DNA from: an uncultured Eubacteriaceae bacterium
GTDB lineage: Bacteria > Bacillota > Clostridia > Eubacteriales > Eubacteriaceae
Length of the DNA stretch: 26,140 nucleotides
NCBI GenBank assembly: GCA_947630385.1
Contig: CANRHG010000005.1
Span: 1-26,140 of the forward strand
Reading direction: 5' to 3'
The position numbers were made by a program, and so were the translations under genes. The stretch's first letter is position 1; the number at the start of each line of letters is the position of its first letter. Under the pieces are notes generated by a model. It was not told the DNA's origin. It was given only the letters and a program-made list of their open reading frames with translations, and did no database searches. This document shows, one piece after another, positions 13,860-23,625 of this stretch.

Positions 13860-15575
13860 ATGTGGTGCAAAAACTGCAACTTAGAGACTAATGAAACTCA
13901 TTGTCCCGTGTGCAACACACCAACAAGTGAAGAAATTCCAATTGAGATCTTTTTTTGCGATGAATGCAAGATTCCAATTCTCAATCTGACTAACGCTATT
14001 GATAAAGGAATTTGTCCTGTTTGTGGAAATCAAACTCGTTATCTTTCATCTGATCTAAGACCAGTTTTTCCTGAAGAACGGCTTTTGTTAGCTAGCTTGT
14101 TAAATAAGAATCCAACAGATCTAATGCAACAATCTATTTGGTCTGTGAACAATAGATACTTCATAGATGGAAAACCAATTGCTTTTCCCAATAAAACGTT
14201 TACTGAAACGGATACAAAAAATATAAGTGAAAAAATTTCAAAATATTCTGATTTAATAGATTATACATATTTTACTAAAAATATTACTGATTTTATTAAA
14301 GCAAATCAATCGAGGTTTTCCTACCTAAAAGAAGAAGCGTCTAATTTTATAAGAGAAACTGCAAATAATTTTGAAGAGGAAAATATCGTTATTTCTTTCT
14401 CTGGTGGAAAGGACTCGACAGTAACCACTGACTTAGTCACTAAGGCCTTAAGTAATCCTAGCTTAGTCCACATCTTTGGAAATACTACCTTGGAATTTCC
14501 AACTACTCTTGACTATTCAAAACGCTTTAGAAACGATCATCCATTAGCAATATTTCAAATTGCCAAAAATGAAGACCAAGATTTCTTCGATGTATGTAAA
14601 GATATTGGTCCACCAGCGCGGATGATGCGATGGTGCTGTTCGATGTTTAAAACTGGTCCGATTTCAAGAATCATTAACAGTTTATATCGAAATCAGCAAA
14701 TTTTAACATTTTATGGAATTCGTAAATCCGAATCAGTAAGCCGGAGTAAATACAATCGCATTGAGGAAAATACGGAGTCTGTCAAAATTCAACAACAAAC
14801 CGTAGCTTCTCCAATTTTCTTTTGGAAAGACTTAGACGTCTGGCTCTATATATTAACGGAAAAGCTAGATTTTAATTTTGCCTATCGTCTTGGTTACGAT
14901 CGGGTTGGGTGTTGGTGTTGTCCAAATAATAATCAACATTCACAATTTCTTTCACAAATTTACTTACCTGAAGAATCTAAAAAATGGCGCTCTTTTCTTA
15001 TAGATTTCGCTAGAGAAATTGGGAAACCCGATCCGGAAACTTATATAGATGAAGGTAAATGGAAAGCCCGCCAAGGAGGAAATGGCTTAGCTAGTGCTAA
15101 AGACGTAAAAATCCGTTTTACTAACTGTACTACCGAAGAAAACGCAAAGATCTATCAATTATTAAAACCCTATAGTGATGATTTAATTAATATGTTTGTT
15201 CCTTTCGGAAAAATCGCTCCAGAATTAGGACAGAAAATAATACAAGAGACCATTATTCTCGATAGATCTACTAATGTTCCCATTCTTTCGATTCAACCAT
15301 TTGATCAAAGTGATTTCGATTATGCAGTAAAAATAAAAGCGATGAATATAATAAATCACGAAGATCTACAGAGAATGGTAGCTTATCAAATAAAAAAATA
15401 CAACGCTTGTAGAAAATGCCTTAAATGTGAATCGATTTGTCGACAAGGTGCTATTTCAATTGTTGGAGATTCTTATTATATTGATCCAGAGAAATGTATC
15501 GGTTGTAAAAAATGTATGAATGCTAAATTTTTAAGAGGCGGATGCATGATGGATAAATATTTACGTACAAAGTAA
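13860..15575 (+). CDS. DndC/SspD-like PAPS-reductase family protein with zinc ribbons and ferredoxin tail
   Basis: The protein is 571 aa. The N-terminus has paired CxxC motifs (Cys3/6, 16/19, 33/36, 52/55), likely two zinc ribbons. The PP-loop SFSGGKDST (179-187) binds ATP. GIRKSESVSR (286-295) and PIFFWKDLDVWLYI (318-331) are PAPS-reductase/DndC hallmarks. Cys259-Cys260 and the CWCC at 351-354 match the APS-reductase-type 4Fe-4S pattern. The C-terminus adds two ferredoxin cysteine sets (517/520/523/527 and 546/549/552/562). It likely activates the DNA backbone with ATP and hands over sulfur from the desulfurase encoded downstream. Typical DndC/SspD are not usually described with this ferredoxin tail. 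AAAGGAG precedes ATG. It is first in the cluster. A non-defence sulfur-transfer enzyme is unlikely given the neighbours. Confidence 0.85.
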   Translation: MWCKNCNLETNETHCPVCNTPTSEEIPIEIFFCDECKIPILNLTNAIDKGICPVCGNQTRYLSSDLRPVFPEERLLLASLLNKNPTDLMQQSIWSVNNRYFIDGKPIAFPNKTFTETDTKNISEKISKYSDLIDYTYFTKNITDFIKANQSRFSYLKEEASNFIRETANNFEEENIVISFSGGKDSTVTTDLVTKALSNPSLVHIFGNTTLEFPTTLDYSKRFRNDHPLAIFQIAKNEDQDFFDVCKDIGPPARMMRWCCSMFKTGPISRIINSLYRNQQILTFYGIRKSESVSRSKYNRIEENTESVKIQQQTVASPIFFWKDLDVWLYILTEKLDFNFAYRLGYDRVGCWCCPNNNQHSQFLSQIYLPEESKKWRSFLIDFAREIGKPDPETYIDEGKWKARQGGNGLASAKDVKIRFTNCTTEENAKIYQLLKPYSDDLINMFVPFGKIAPELGQKIIQETIILDRSTNVPILSIQPFDQSDFDYAVKIKAMNIINHEDLQRMVAYQIKKYNACRKCLKCESICRQGAISIVGDSYYIDPEKCIGCKKCMNAKFLRGGCMMDKYLRTK

Positions 15576-15602
15576 AATTAATAAAATTTGGAAGTGAAGT
15601 AA

Positions 15603-16505
15603 TTGAAATTTCGAGCTCATGAAACGTTTTTCATAAGGAAAGGTTGGCTTAGTAAAGGAATGCGTAAAGTTCACGATAAAGCCGACGTTTTTATTTCTCA
15701 TGACGAAAATCCCATGGATGTCTTTGGCATCGGAGCTAATATGGTTAAATCTTTAAGATATTGGCTACAAGTGGTTGGTCTGACTTTTGAGCCTACAAAA
15801 GGTAAACGTTTACAAAGCTTTACCGATTTTGGCAAATTAGTGTACAAGTACGATAAATATATTGAAGAACTTGGAACACTTTATCTATTGCAATATCAAT
15901 TAGCTTCACAAAAAGAAAAAGCAACAGCTTGGTACTTTTTCTTTAACGAGTTTTCAATGTCGCAATTTACCCGAGATGACTTTATTATTGCACTCCAGAA
16001 ATATATAACGATGAATGAAAACGGAGCTACTTATGCTCTTCGTTCACTAACTGATGACTTTCAGTGCATAATTAATACTTATTTACCTCGTTATAAGTCC
16101 AATCCGGGGAAAATTTCTCCTGAAAATAATATAGACTGCCCATTAGGTGAACTCGGCTTAGTTGACCTACTTAATAAGAAACAAAAAATTTATAAAAAAA
16201 GTATTCCTGTTGGCAGTACTCTTAACCCATATATCGTGCTAGCGGTTATTGTAGATAACGCTAAAAATCGTAAAGAAATAACTTTAAGTGAACTTTTAAC
16301 CTCACCATGTAATATTGGAAAAGTATTTAACTTAGATTCTATAACAATGTTGGATGTTCTTTACCGTATTGAAAAATTAAATTTGATAAAAATTAACCGT
16401 ACAGCTGGCTTGGATGTAATAACCATACAAGAAGATTTAAGTTTTTTAGATTGCGTAGAACGTTACTATAAATCTATTGAAAATCATGACTTGAGGAGTG
16501 CTTAA
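15603..16505 (+). CDS. sspB: DUF4007 family protein, SspB-like (candidate DNA-nicking subunit)
   Basis: This 300-aa protein starts at TTG 15603 after GGAAG; the frame begins exactly at the family's N-terminus. KFRAHETFFIRKGWL (2-16) and FGIGANMVKSLRYWL (41-55) are the DUF4007 signatures. The C-terminal part has LSELLTSPCNIGKVFNLD, likely a winged-helix-like segment. From memory, DUF4007 proteins in the Ssp system act as the nickase (SspB) that opens one strand for sulfur insertion; I cannot see nuclease catalytic residues with certainty. The gene ends one base before the next start. The symbol is assigned by family and context. Confidence 0.8.
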   Translation: MKFRAHETFFIRKGWLSKGMRKVHDKADVFISHDENPMDVFGIGANMVKSLRYWLQVVGLTFEPTKGKRLQSFTDFGKLVYKYDKYIEELGTLYLLQYQLASQKEKATAWYFFFNEFSMSQFTRDDFIIALQKYITMNENGATYALRSLTDDFQCIINTYLPRYKSNPGKISPENNIDCPLGELGLVDLLNKKQKIYKKSIPVGSTLNPYIVLAVIVDNAKNRKEITLSELLTSPCNIGKVFNLDSITMLDVLYRIEKLNLIKINRTAGLDVITIQEDLSFLDCVERYYKSIENHDLRSA

Positions 16506-16506
16506 T

Positions 16507-19500
16507 ATGAGAGACTTAATCTCTGTTTCTTCAGGTTTTCAACATGCAATTAACATTAATTATGATTTTGGAGATGCTGAAAAATTAAAAAATTTTATTC
16601 CTACAAAATCATCACTTGAATTGTTAGAAGACATTCTTTTAAGCACTAATAAAAACTCCTCAGATCGTTCTAGAATTTTGATTGGGGCTTATGGCAAAGG
16701 TAAATCTCACATTCTGCTTACTATTCTATCTATCTTAATGAAACGAGATTTATCACTTTTCGAAAAATTGCTTCCAAAAATCAATAAAGATGAAAACACT
16801 AAATTAAAGCAATTAATTGAAAATTACTATGAAAGTGATAATAAGATTCTACCTGTCGTAATAAGTGGATCTAACGTTAATTTAACTCAGGCATTTTTAT
16901 CTTCTTTACATAGAACTTTACTCGAACATGATTTATTGAATTTAATGCCTGAAACTAATTACACGGCTGCAGTTAGTACTATTAATCGTTGGAAAGAAGA
17001 ATTTCCTGAAACCTATAAAAAATTTTTATCTATGATAGATAGTCCAATTAACATTTTTATAGAACGATTAGAAACTTACGATACTTCTGCTTATCAAATT
17101 TTTGAGCGCATCTATCCGAACCTTACTTCCGGTAGTACGTTTAATCCTTTCTTGGATTTTGATGTAATAGAACTTTATGAAAGTGTAGCTAAAAGTCTTA
17201 AAGCATTTGGCTATACGGGAATCTATGTTGTTTATGATGAATTTAGCAAATTTCTAGAAACTAATATTAAAGACGCTTCTCTTAGCGATACAAAAATGCT
17301 TCAAGATTTTGCTGAAAAATGTTGCAGAAGCGGTGATTTACAATTGCATCTATTGTTAATTTCTCATAAAGAAATTTCAAATTATATAGACCAACTTCCT
17401 AAAGAAAAAACGGACGGATGGCGTGGTATATCGGAACGCTTTAAACATATTCATTTAAACGATAGTTCCAATCAAACTTACGAAGTTATGGCTTCAGTTA
17501 TTCAACACAATGAATCAAATTGGAAAGAATTTCGCAAGTCTTATTCGGAAGAGTTTCAAAACCTACTATCACATTACTATAATCATCAGATTTTTGCAGA
17601 TATAAAAAAAGACGAAATTAAAGCGATTGTTGAAGACTGTTTTCCACTTCATCCTGTTTCGACTTTTATTTTGCCACGATTATCAGAGCGGGTAGCTCAA
17701 AACGAAAGAACTCTTTTTACTTTTCTTTCAGCTGACGAAAGAAATACGTTATCTTCTTTTCTAGATGATTACGAAAATGACTTTAAACTTGTAACTCCAG
17801 ATTTAATTTACGATTATTTTGAACCACTGTTTCAGAAAGAATTATATTTAGAAGAAATACATGATATTTATATTTTAGCGAATACAATTTTGAATCAGAT
17901 CCCTAATAAAACTCTTAGTAGTAAAATTATAAAATCTTTAGCTTTAATCTATATTCTTGAACAATTTGAAAGATTAAGTCCTACTAAAGAACAGTTAGTA
18001 AATATTTACTCCGACTCTTATAGTATTGATGAAATTGAAAAAACAATCGATGAATTAATCGAAAAAGAATTAATTATTTACTTAAAACAAAGTAACGGCT
18101 ATCTAAGACTAAAAAAGTCTTCAGGAATTGATTTTCGACAGAAAATTAGGGATCAGATAGAAATCCAAAAAGGTAAAGTTTCTATAAAAGATATTCTTAA
18201 TACTTCTAATTTTGATAATTACCTATATCCTTCACGCTACAATCAAAATTATGAAATGACTCGTTATTTCGCTTTCGAGTTCATATCTGGTAGCGAAGTC
18301 GATGAAAACGTTGATTGGAACAAAAAAAGTGAATTATTTAAAGCGGATGGTGTTGTTTATGGCATAATTCCGGAAAGTGAGACCCAATTACAAGAAATTA
18401 TAAAGATTCTTGAAAATACCAAAAGCTTTAATCGTTGTATTTTTGTAGTCCCAAGACATTATAGAAATATCGAAAATATAATTCTTGAATTTGCTGCAGT
18501 AAAACAACTTATAGAACAAGTTACAGAAGATCCTATACTATTAGACGAATATGAAATGGTGTTTGAAGATCTTCAGGAAGTTATTCTAAATCATATTCAG
18601 CTTTACACTCATCCTGAAAATTTTCAATCTTTATATTTTCATAAAGGAGAAATTGTAAATATCTATCGTAAGTCAGAATTAGCAAATTTAATTTCTAAAA
18701 TCTGTGAAGAAGCTTATGATAAAACTCCAATTATAAATAATGAAGCCATAAATAAAAACGAAATCACCAATGTTACAAAAAAAAGTCGTACAAAGATTGT
18801 TGGGGCTTTACTTCGTAATGAACTTGAACCTAATTTAGGACTTACAGGTAATGGACAGGAAGTTTCTATAATGCGAAGTACTTTAATAAGAACAGGAATA
18901 TTAAAAGAAAATAATAATAAAGTTGAAATTAATTTATCCCCTTCAGACGGAAGGATGAGTCATTTGTTAAAGACAATTGAAGACTTTATTTCAAAAGCCC
19001 GTAAAGAAAAACGAATCAACTTTTCCGATCTTTATTATAAATTAACATCACCTGAAGAGAATTTCGGATTACGTCAAGGAGTTATTCCCATTTATTTGGC
19101 CGCAGTTATTCATAAGCACCGTCAAGAAATTATAATAAATGATCGTTTTGGGCCTGTTCCTTTAAATGCAGATCTTCTAACTCAAATCAATAGTCAACCA
19201 AATTTATATACTCTTGAATATTTAGATTGGAATCCTGAGAAAGAAGAATATGTTGCTCAGTTAGAAGAAGCTTTCAAAGATTATATAATTAAAGCTGAAA
19301 AATCAGAAAATTCTTATGATTACGTAGCTAAAGCAATCTATCGTTGGTATATGGATCTTCCAAAATATTCGAAAGAAATTACTAAAAATCCTATTGGAAA
19401 AGAACTTGAGAGGCCACAACTTCAGATGGTTAGATTCTTGCGTCGGAATTTAAGCGGTTCTGAATTGTTATTCAAGAAAATACCTAAGATCTTTAATTGT

Positions 19501-20115
19501 AATAATTATCTAGAATTAGCTAAAGAAGTTATTTTAACTAAAGAAGCATTTGACGACTTATTAGATCAATTAAAAACTTTTTTAATTTCGGAAACTAAAG
19601 CCTTATTTTCTGATTCGACATTCGGTAAAGTTGGCTTAACACCAACTTTTACTTCTGTTGTAAAAGATTGGTGTGAAAAACTTGACCCAAAAGTTTTTGA
19701 ACAGCTCTTTTCTGACGGTACAGATCAATTTCTAAAAATTTTAACAAAAGCATCAAACGATGAAGATTTACTTATAACTCGTCTTGCTCGTCAAGTAACG
19801 GGCTTGAGAATTGAGGATTGGAATAGTCGTACAATTGACCAGTATTTTCAAAACGTTAAAAAGTTTATAAAAACAGCAAAAGAATTTAGAAGTGAAATAC
19901 CTACTCAAACAAGTGAAAATCTTTCAAGTTATCAAATAACTTTTTCTGATAAGGACGGAAATTCTACTATTAAACGATTCGATCAAGTTGAAATTTCAAA
20001 ACGTGGTCATTTATTATTTAATCAATTAACCGATTCTCTTGATTCAATGGGTCGTTCAATTTCCGAACAAGAGAAACGTCAAATTGTAATGGAAGTTTTA
20101 AGAACGCTTTGTTAA
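16507..20115 (+). CDS. sspC: Large P-loop ATPase, SspC-like
   Basis: The start is ATG 16507 (MRDLISVSSGF), with GAGGAG 8 bases upstream; a GTG at 16498 is less likely. The protein is 1,202 aa. Walker A GAYGKGKSH is at 60-68 and Walker B IYVVYDE at 239-245, followed by SKFLE. An arginine-containing sensor region WRGISERFKHIHL lies near 300. This AAA/STAND-like N-terminus resembles the large ATPases of BREX (BrxC) and Ssp systems. The remaining 800 residues are mostly helical, with a segment FGLRQGVIPIYLAAVIHKH typical of this type of ATPase. It likely provides energy or remodelling for modification. It is translationally linked to the DUF4007 gene. BrxC-like identity is the alternative, but no PglZ or PglX gene is in the window. 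Confidence 0.78.
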   Translation: MRDLISVSSGFQHAININYDFGDAEKLKNFIPTKSSLELLEDILLSTNKNSSDRSRILIGAYGKGKSHILLTILSILMKRDLSLFEKLLPKINKDENTKLKQLIENYYESDNKILPVVISGSNVNLTQAFLSSLHRTLLEHDLLNLMPETNYTAAVSTINRWKEEFPETYKKFLSMIDSPINIFIERLETYDTSAYQIFERIYPNLTSGSTFNPFLDFDVIELYESVAKSLKAFGYTGIYVVYDEFSKFLETNIKDASLSDTKMLQDFAEKCCRSGDLQLHLLLISHKEISNYIDQLPKEKTDGWRGISERFKHIHLNDSSNQTYEVMASVIQHNESNWKEFRKSYSEEFQNLLSHYYNHQIFADIKKDEIKAIVEDCFPLHPVSTFILPRLSERVAQNERTLFTFLSADERNTLSSFLDDYENDFKLVTPDLIYDYFEPLFQKELYLEEIHDIYILANTILNQIPNKTLSSKIIKSLALIYILEQFERLSPTKEQLVNIYSDSYSIDEIEKTIDELIEKELIIYLKQSNGYLRLKKSSGIDFRQKIRDQIEIQKGKVSIKDILNTSNFDNYLYPSRYNQNYEMTRYFAFEFISGSEVDENVDWNKKSELFKADGVVYGIIPESETQLQEIIKILENTKSFNRCIFVVPRHYRNIENIILEFAAVKQLIEQVTEDPILLDEYEMVFEDLQEVILNHIQLYTHPENFQSLYFHKGEIVNIYRKSELANLISKICEEAYDKTPIINNEAINKNEITNVTKKSRTKIVGALLRNELEPNLGLTGNGQEVSIMRSTLIRTGILKENNNKVEINLSPSDGRMSHLLKTIEDFISKARKEKRINFSDLYYKLTSPEENFGLRQGVIPIYLAAVIHKHRQEIIINDRFGPVPLNADLLTQINSQPNLYTLEYLDWNPEKEEYVAQLEEAFKDYIIKAEKSENSYDYVAKAIYRWYMDLPKYSKEITKNPIGKELERPQLQMVRFLRRNLSGSELLFKKIPKIFNCNNYLELAKEVILTKEAFDDLLDQLKTFLISETKALFSDSTFGKVGLTPTFTSVVKDWCEKLDPKVFEQLFSDGTDQFLKILTKASNDEDLLITRLARQVTGLRIEDWNSRTIDQYFQNVKKFIKTAKEFRSEIPTQTSENLSSYQITFSDKDGNSTIKRFDQVEISKRGHLLFNQLTDSLDSMGRSISEQEKRQIVMEVLRTLC

Positions 20116-20124
20116 GGAAAGCTT

Positions 20125-21270
20125 ATGGCTTATTTTGATAATGCTGCGACAACTTATCCTAAACCAGATGAAGTTTATTCTTTTATGAACAAATTTTATC
20201 GAGAATTTGGAGGAAATGTTGGCAGAGGAATCTATTCTCTATCTACTAACGCTAAAAATATAGTTGATGAGACTCGCTTTTTAATTAAACAACTTCTTTA
20301 TTGTCCTTCTAAGGAAGTTATATTTACTCCTACTGCTACTATAGCTCTTAATATGATAATTCAAGGAGTTATAAAAAAGGGAGTTAAAAATATATACATC
20401 AGTCCTTTCGAACACAATGCTGTTACACGAACTCTCTACGAATTTGAAAAGACAGGACAAATAAACGTTATAGAACTAGCCGTTTCAGATCTGCTTGAAT
20501 ACGATCTTTTAAAAATTAAATATCAATTTGAAGAAATAAACCCAGATTTTGTAATCGTAAGTCATGCTAGTAACGTTATAGGTTTAGTAGCTCCAGTTGA
20601 AGAGATTTTTAATTTAGCAAAAAAATATAATGCAGTAACTCTAGTAGATATGTCTCAAACTGCTGGTTTAGTCGAATTTAATGCTGGTCTTGAAACTGTT
20701 GATTTCGCTGTGTTTGCCGGCCATAAGACTTTGTTTGGACCAACGGGTATATCGGGTTTCTTGATGAAATCTTCTTTTGAACTACCCCCAGTTCTTTACG
20801 GAGGAACCGGGTACGATTCTGCTAATCAAGAAATGCCTGAATCTCTTCCCGAAAAATATGAAATGGGAACCTTAAATATCGCTGGTATAGCCGGCTTAAA
20901 TGCGGCCTTAAAATGGATTGACAAAAAAACTATAAAACAACTTTATTTTGACGAAAAACAACGTCGTGACAGGTTACTTGATCTCTTTAATAATTACGAT
21001 TTTATAACAGTAATTGGTAATGATAGTGACCAAAAATACGTTGGGATAGTTTCTTGTTTAATTGATGGACTAAGTAGCGATAGTGCAGGAAAAGTATTCG
21101 CCGATCGAAATATATCCATACGGTCAGGCTTGCATTGCGCTCCCAGAGCCCACCAATTTCTTGGAACTTATCCTGAAGGAACTGTAAGATTTAGTGTTAA
21201 TACAATGACTAATGACGAAGATTTTAATCAATTGAAAAAGGCTCTTGACGATATCGAGATCAACTTATAA
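20125..21270 (+). CDS. Cysteine desulfurase (SspA/DndA role, SufS-like class)
   Basis: This 381-aa aminotransferase class V enzyme begins MAYFDNAATTYPKP. The PLP lysine is Lys201 in FAGHKTLFGPTG, with His97 (FEHNAV) stacking on the cofactor and Asp175/Gln178 in VDMSQTAG. The active Cys338 sits in SGLHCAP, the RxGxHC arrangement of class II (SufS-like) desulfurases rather than the IscS loop. It extracts sulfur from cysteine as a persulfide. In Dnd and Ssp clusters such an enzyme donates sulfur for the phosphorothioate. AAGGAA precedes ATG 9 bases after the ATPase stop, so it belongs to the operon. Confidence 0.88.
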   Translation: MAYFDNAATTYPKPDEVYSFMNKFYREFGGNVGRGIYSLSTNAKNIVDETRFLIKQLLYCPSKEVIFTPTATIALNMIIQGVIKKGVKNIYISPFEHNAVTRTLYEFEKTGQINVIELAVSDLLEYDLLKIKYQFEEINPDFVIVSHASNVIGLVAPVEEIFNLAKKYNAVTLVDMSQTAGLVEFNAGLETVDFAVFAGHKTLFGPTGISGFLMKSSFELPPVLYGGTGYDSANQEMPESLPEKYEMGTLNIAGIAGLNAALKWIDKKTIKQLYFDEKQRRDRLLDLFNNYDFITVIGNDSDQKYVGIVSCLIDGLSSDSAGKVFADRNISIRSGLHCAPRAHQFLGTYPEGTVRFSVNTMTNDEDFNQLKKALDDIEINL

Positions 21271-21279
21271 TCGAAATAA

Positions 21280-23454
21280 ATGAATTTAACAGATTTAGAT
21301 TTTAAGACAGAGTACCGATCGAAACTAGATGACGTAGTTCGAGATTTTTATAATCCAGCCCTTAAACAAGCCGTAAGTTATCAACGAGCAGTTGGTTTCT
21401 TTTCATCTTCGTCTCTTGTTGCTTTAACTAGTGGTATTTGCGGACTAATTGAAAACGGCGGCTCTATTCAAATAATTGCTTCCCCGCGACTCTCAACAGA
21501 AGATATTGAAGCCATAAATGATGGGCTTCGTCGACGAGACGAAGTAATAAAAGAAGCTTTAATCCGCGAATTGCAAGAGCCTAAAGGAAAATTTGAAGAA
21601 GCAAGATTGAATTTGTTAAGTAACTTAATAGCTGCAGGACGTCTCCAAATTAAAATTGCTTTTTTAGAAGATGAAAACGGAGTGGGCTTATTTCATGAAA
21701 AGTTAGGATTAATTTCTGACAAGGAGAATAATACAGTTGCTTTCTCCGGTTCTATGAATGAAAGCGCGAATGCGTTTATGTCTAACTATGAGGCTATCGA
21801 CGTTTTTACGTCTTGGTCGCAGGATGCTAGTCGAGTCTCTACAAAGCGAGCCGCTTTTGAAGCTATGTGGAGAAATTGTGAACAAGGTATAAAAGTAATG
21901 GAATTTCCCGAAATAAATGAAGAGATATTACACCGCTATAAATTAAACGATCAAATAGATACTGCTCTAGATGAAGAGTTTCTTAAAGAGATTAATAATG
22001 AGAATAAGCCGACAGTAACTGTTGGTCCAAGAATTCCAAAAGAAGTTAAATTACGACCATACCAAATCGAGGCAATCGAAAACTGGGCAAACCATGAATA
22101 TGTAGGTATTTTTGATATGGCTACAGGTACCGGTAAAACCTATACTGCTCTAGGAGCTATAGCAAAACTTTATGAAGAAAAAAATCAAAGACTTGCGGTA
22201 ATTATTGTTTGTCCTTTTCAACATTTAGTTGAACAATGGGTTAAAGATATTAAAGCTTTTGGAATGAAACCAATCATTTGTTATTCTGCTTCGTCACAAC
22301 GCAACTGGAAGAAACGTCTAAAGAGAGCAGTGCAAAGCTTTAATCTGAATATTCAAGATCATTTTTGTATGGTTACAACAAATGCTACTTTCTCTTCAAA
22401 CTATGTACAAGATTTAATAAAAAAATTAAATGGAAACGTTGTCATAGTCGTTGATGAAGCTCATAACTTTGGAGCTCAAAATCTTAGAAAAACCCTACTT
22501 CCAAATATCCCATACCGCCTAGCACTCTCTGCTACTTTAGATCGGCATGGAGATCCCGAAGGAACTCAAATTCTCTACGATTATTTTAATGAAAAGTGTA
22601 TTGAATATTCGCTTAAGGAAGCTATAGAAAATAGCATGTTGACTCCTTATTACTATTATCCAATATTAGTTTCACTTAACGAAGAGGAACTCGACGAGTA
22701 CCTTGATTTAACTTCAAAAATTAAAAAAAGTATTTTTAGAAATAAAGATGGAAAAATAGAACTTAGTGATTATACAAAAATGCAGCTCATAAAAAGAGCT
22801 CGAATTGTTGCTGGCGCACAAAATAAAATAGGTACTCTTAAAGAAATTTTAAAAGAATATCAAAATGATAACAAAATTCTTATTTATTGTGGAGCAACTA
22901 CAATACATGACATCTCATATAAAGAAAATGAACCACCGAAAGACGAAGCAAGGCAAATCGATATTATTGTTGATTTAGTAGGAAACGATTTAAATATGAG
23001 AATATCTAAATTCACTTCTGAAGAAAAGGCTAAAGAAAGAGAACAAATTAAAGAAGATTTTGCGGAGGGAACTCACCTTCAAGCATTGGCTGCAATTCGT
23101 TGTCTTGATGAAGGAATTGATATTCCAAGTATAAAAACTGCTTTTATTTTAGCTAGTAGTACGAATCCTAAAGAGTATATTCAAAGAAGAGGAAGAGTCC
23201 TAAGAAAGTTTCCCGGCAAACAATTTGCTACTATATATGATTTTGTTACACTTCCGATTCCCTTTGAAGATGTAGATAAATATAATCTAGACGTTATTGA
23301 AAGTGTAAAATCTTTAGCAAAAAGAGAAATAGTCCGTATAAAAGATTTTGCTGAAATTGCTGAAAATCCTTTCGATTCTGATTCTTTAATCTCAAAAATA
23401 CAAGAAGTTTACGGAATAGAATATGATTTCGAGGAGGAAGAAGAATTTGTATAA
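21280..23454 (+). CDS. PLD-nuclease/DEAH helicase fusion (restriction effector candidate)
   Basis: The protein is 724 aa. The N-terminal 200 residues form a phospholipase-D-like nuclease domain with HEK (His139, Lys141) and FSGSMNES (155-162). Then comes a superfamily 2 helicase: LRPYQ (258-262), Walker A ATGTGKT (281-287), DEAH (392-395), SAT (417-419), and in the C-terminal lobe DEGIDIPS and QRRGRVLR (arginine finger). Such fusions translocate on and cut DNA. Here it is the probable attack part of a phosphorothioate-linked system, distinguishing modified self DNA from phage. The ribosome site is weak, 9 bases after the desulfurase stop, suggesting coupling. The end overlaps the next small gene. 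Confidence 0.85.
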   Translation: MNLTDLDFKTEYRSKLDDVVRDFYNPALKQAVSYQRAVGFFSSSSLVALTSGICGLIENGGSIQIIASPRLSTEDIEAINDGLRRRDEVIKEALIRELQEPKGKFEEARLNLLSNLIAAGRLQIKIAFLEDENGVGLFHEKLGLISDKENNTVAFSGSMNESANAFMSNYEAIDVFTSWSQDASRVSTKRAAFEAMWRNCEQGIKVMEFPEINEEILHRYKLNDQIDTALDEEFLKEINNENKPTVTVGPRIPKEVKLRPYQIEAIENWANHEYVGIFDMATGTGKTYTALGAIAKLYEEKNQRLAVIIVCPFQHLVEQWVKDIKAFGMKPIICYSASSQRNWKKRLKRAVQSFNLNIQDHFCMVTTNATFSSNYVQDLIKKLNGNVVIVVDEAHNFGAQNLRKTLLPNIPYRLALSATLDRHGDPEGTQILYDYFNEKCIEYSLKEAIENSMLTPYYYYPILVSLNEEELDEYLDLTSKIKKSIFRNKDGKIELSDYTKMQLIKRARIVAGAQNKIGTLKEILKEYQNDNKILIYCGATTIHDISYKENEPPKDEARQIDIIVDLVGNDLNMRISKFTSEEKAKEREQIKEDFAEGTHLQALAAIRCLDEGIDIPSIKTAFILASSTNPKEYIQRRGRVLRKFPGKQFATIYDFVTLPIPFEDVDKYNLDVIESVKSLAKREIVRIKDFAEIAENPFDSDSLISKIQEVYGIEYDFEEEEEFV

Positions 23455-23617
23455 CGACACAACCGAAAAGAAACTTGAAAATAAACGCGTTATGAATATG
23501 ATTCGTAGAATTCTTAAAAAAGAGCGAATAAATCAAAAAACACGTGAAAAAAGACCGAAAGATATGGCTAATATTATTGTAAAAATTATAGAAGATGAAG
23601 CGACTAAAAACTATTAA
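23447..23617 (+). CDS. Small basic protein of unknown function
   Basis: This is 56 aa from TTG 23447, which has GAGGAGG 9 bases upstream; an in-frame ATG at 23423 lacks a ribosome site. It overlaps the helicase stop by 8 bases and ends 8 bases before the DndD-like gene. The sequence is Lys/Arg-rich and helical (MNMIRRILKKERINQKTREKRPKD), with a hydrophobic end (MANIIVKIIEDEATKNY). No family is recognised. Conserved position between two effector genes would suggest a subunit, adaptor or regulator; a chance frame is less likely given the tight packing and ribosome site. Confidence 0.6.
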   Translation: MYNDTTEKKLENKRVMNMIRRILKKERINQKTREKRPKDMANIIVKIIEDEATKNY

Positions 23618-23625
23618 GGTAAAAA

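Noticed and set aside
16507..20115. BREX system (BrxC-like ATPase)
   Set aside because: No PglZ, methyltransferase PglX, BrxA/B or Lon-like gene is present; neighbours fit phosphorothioation better.
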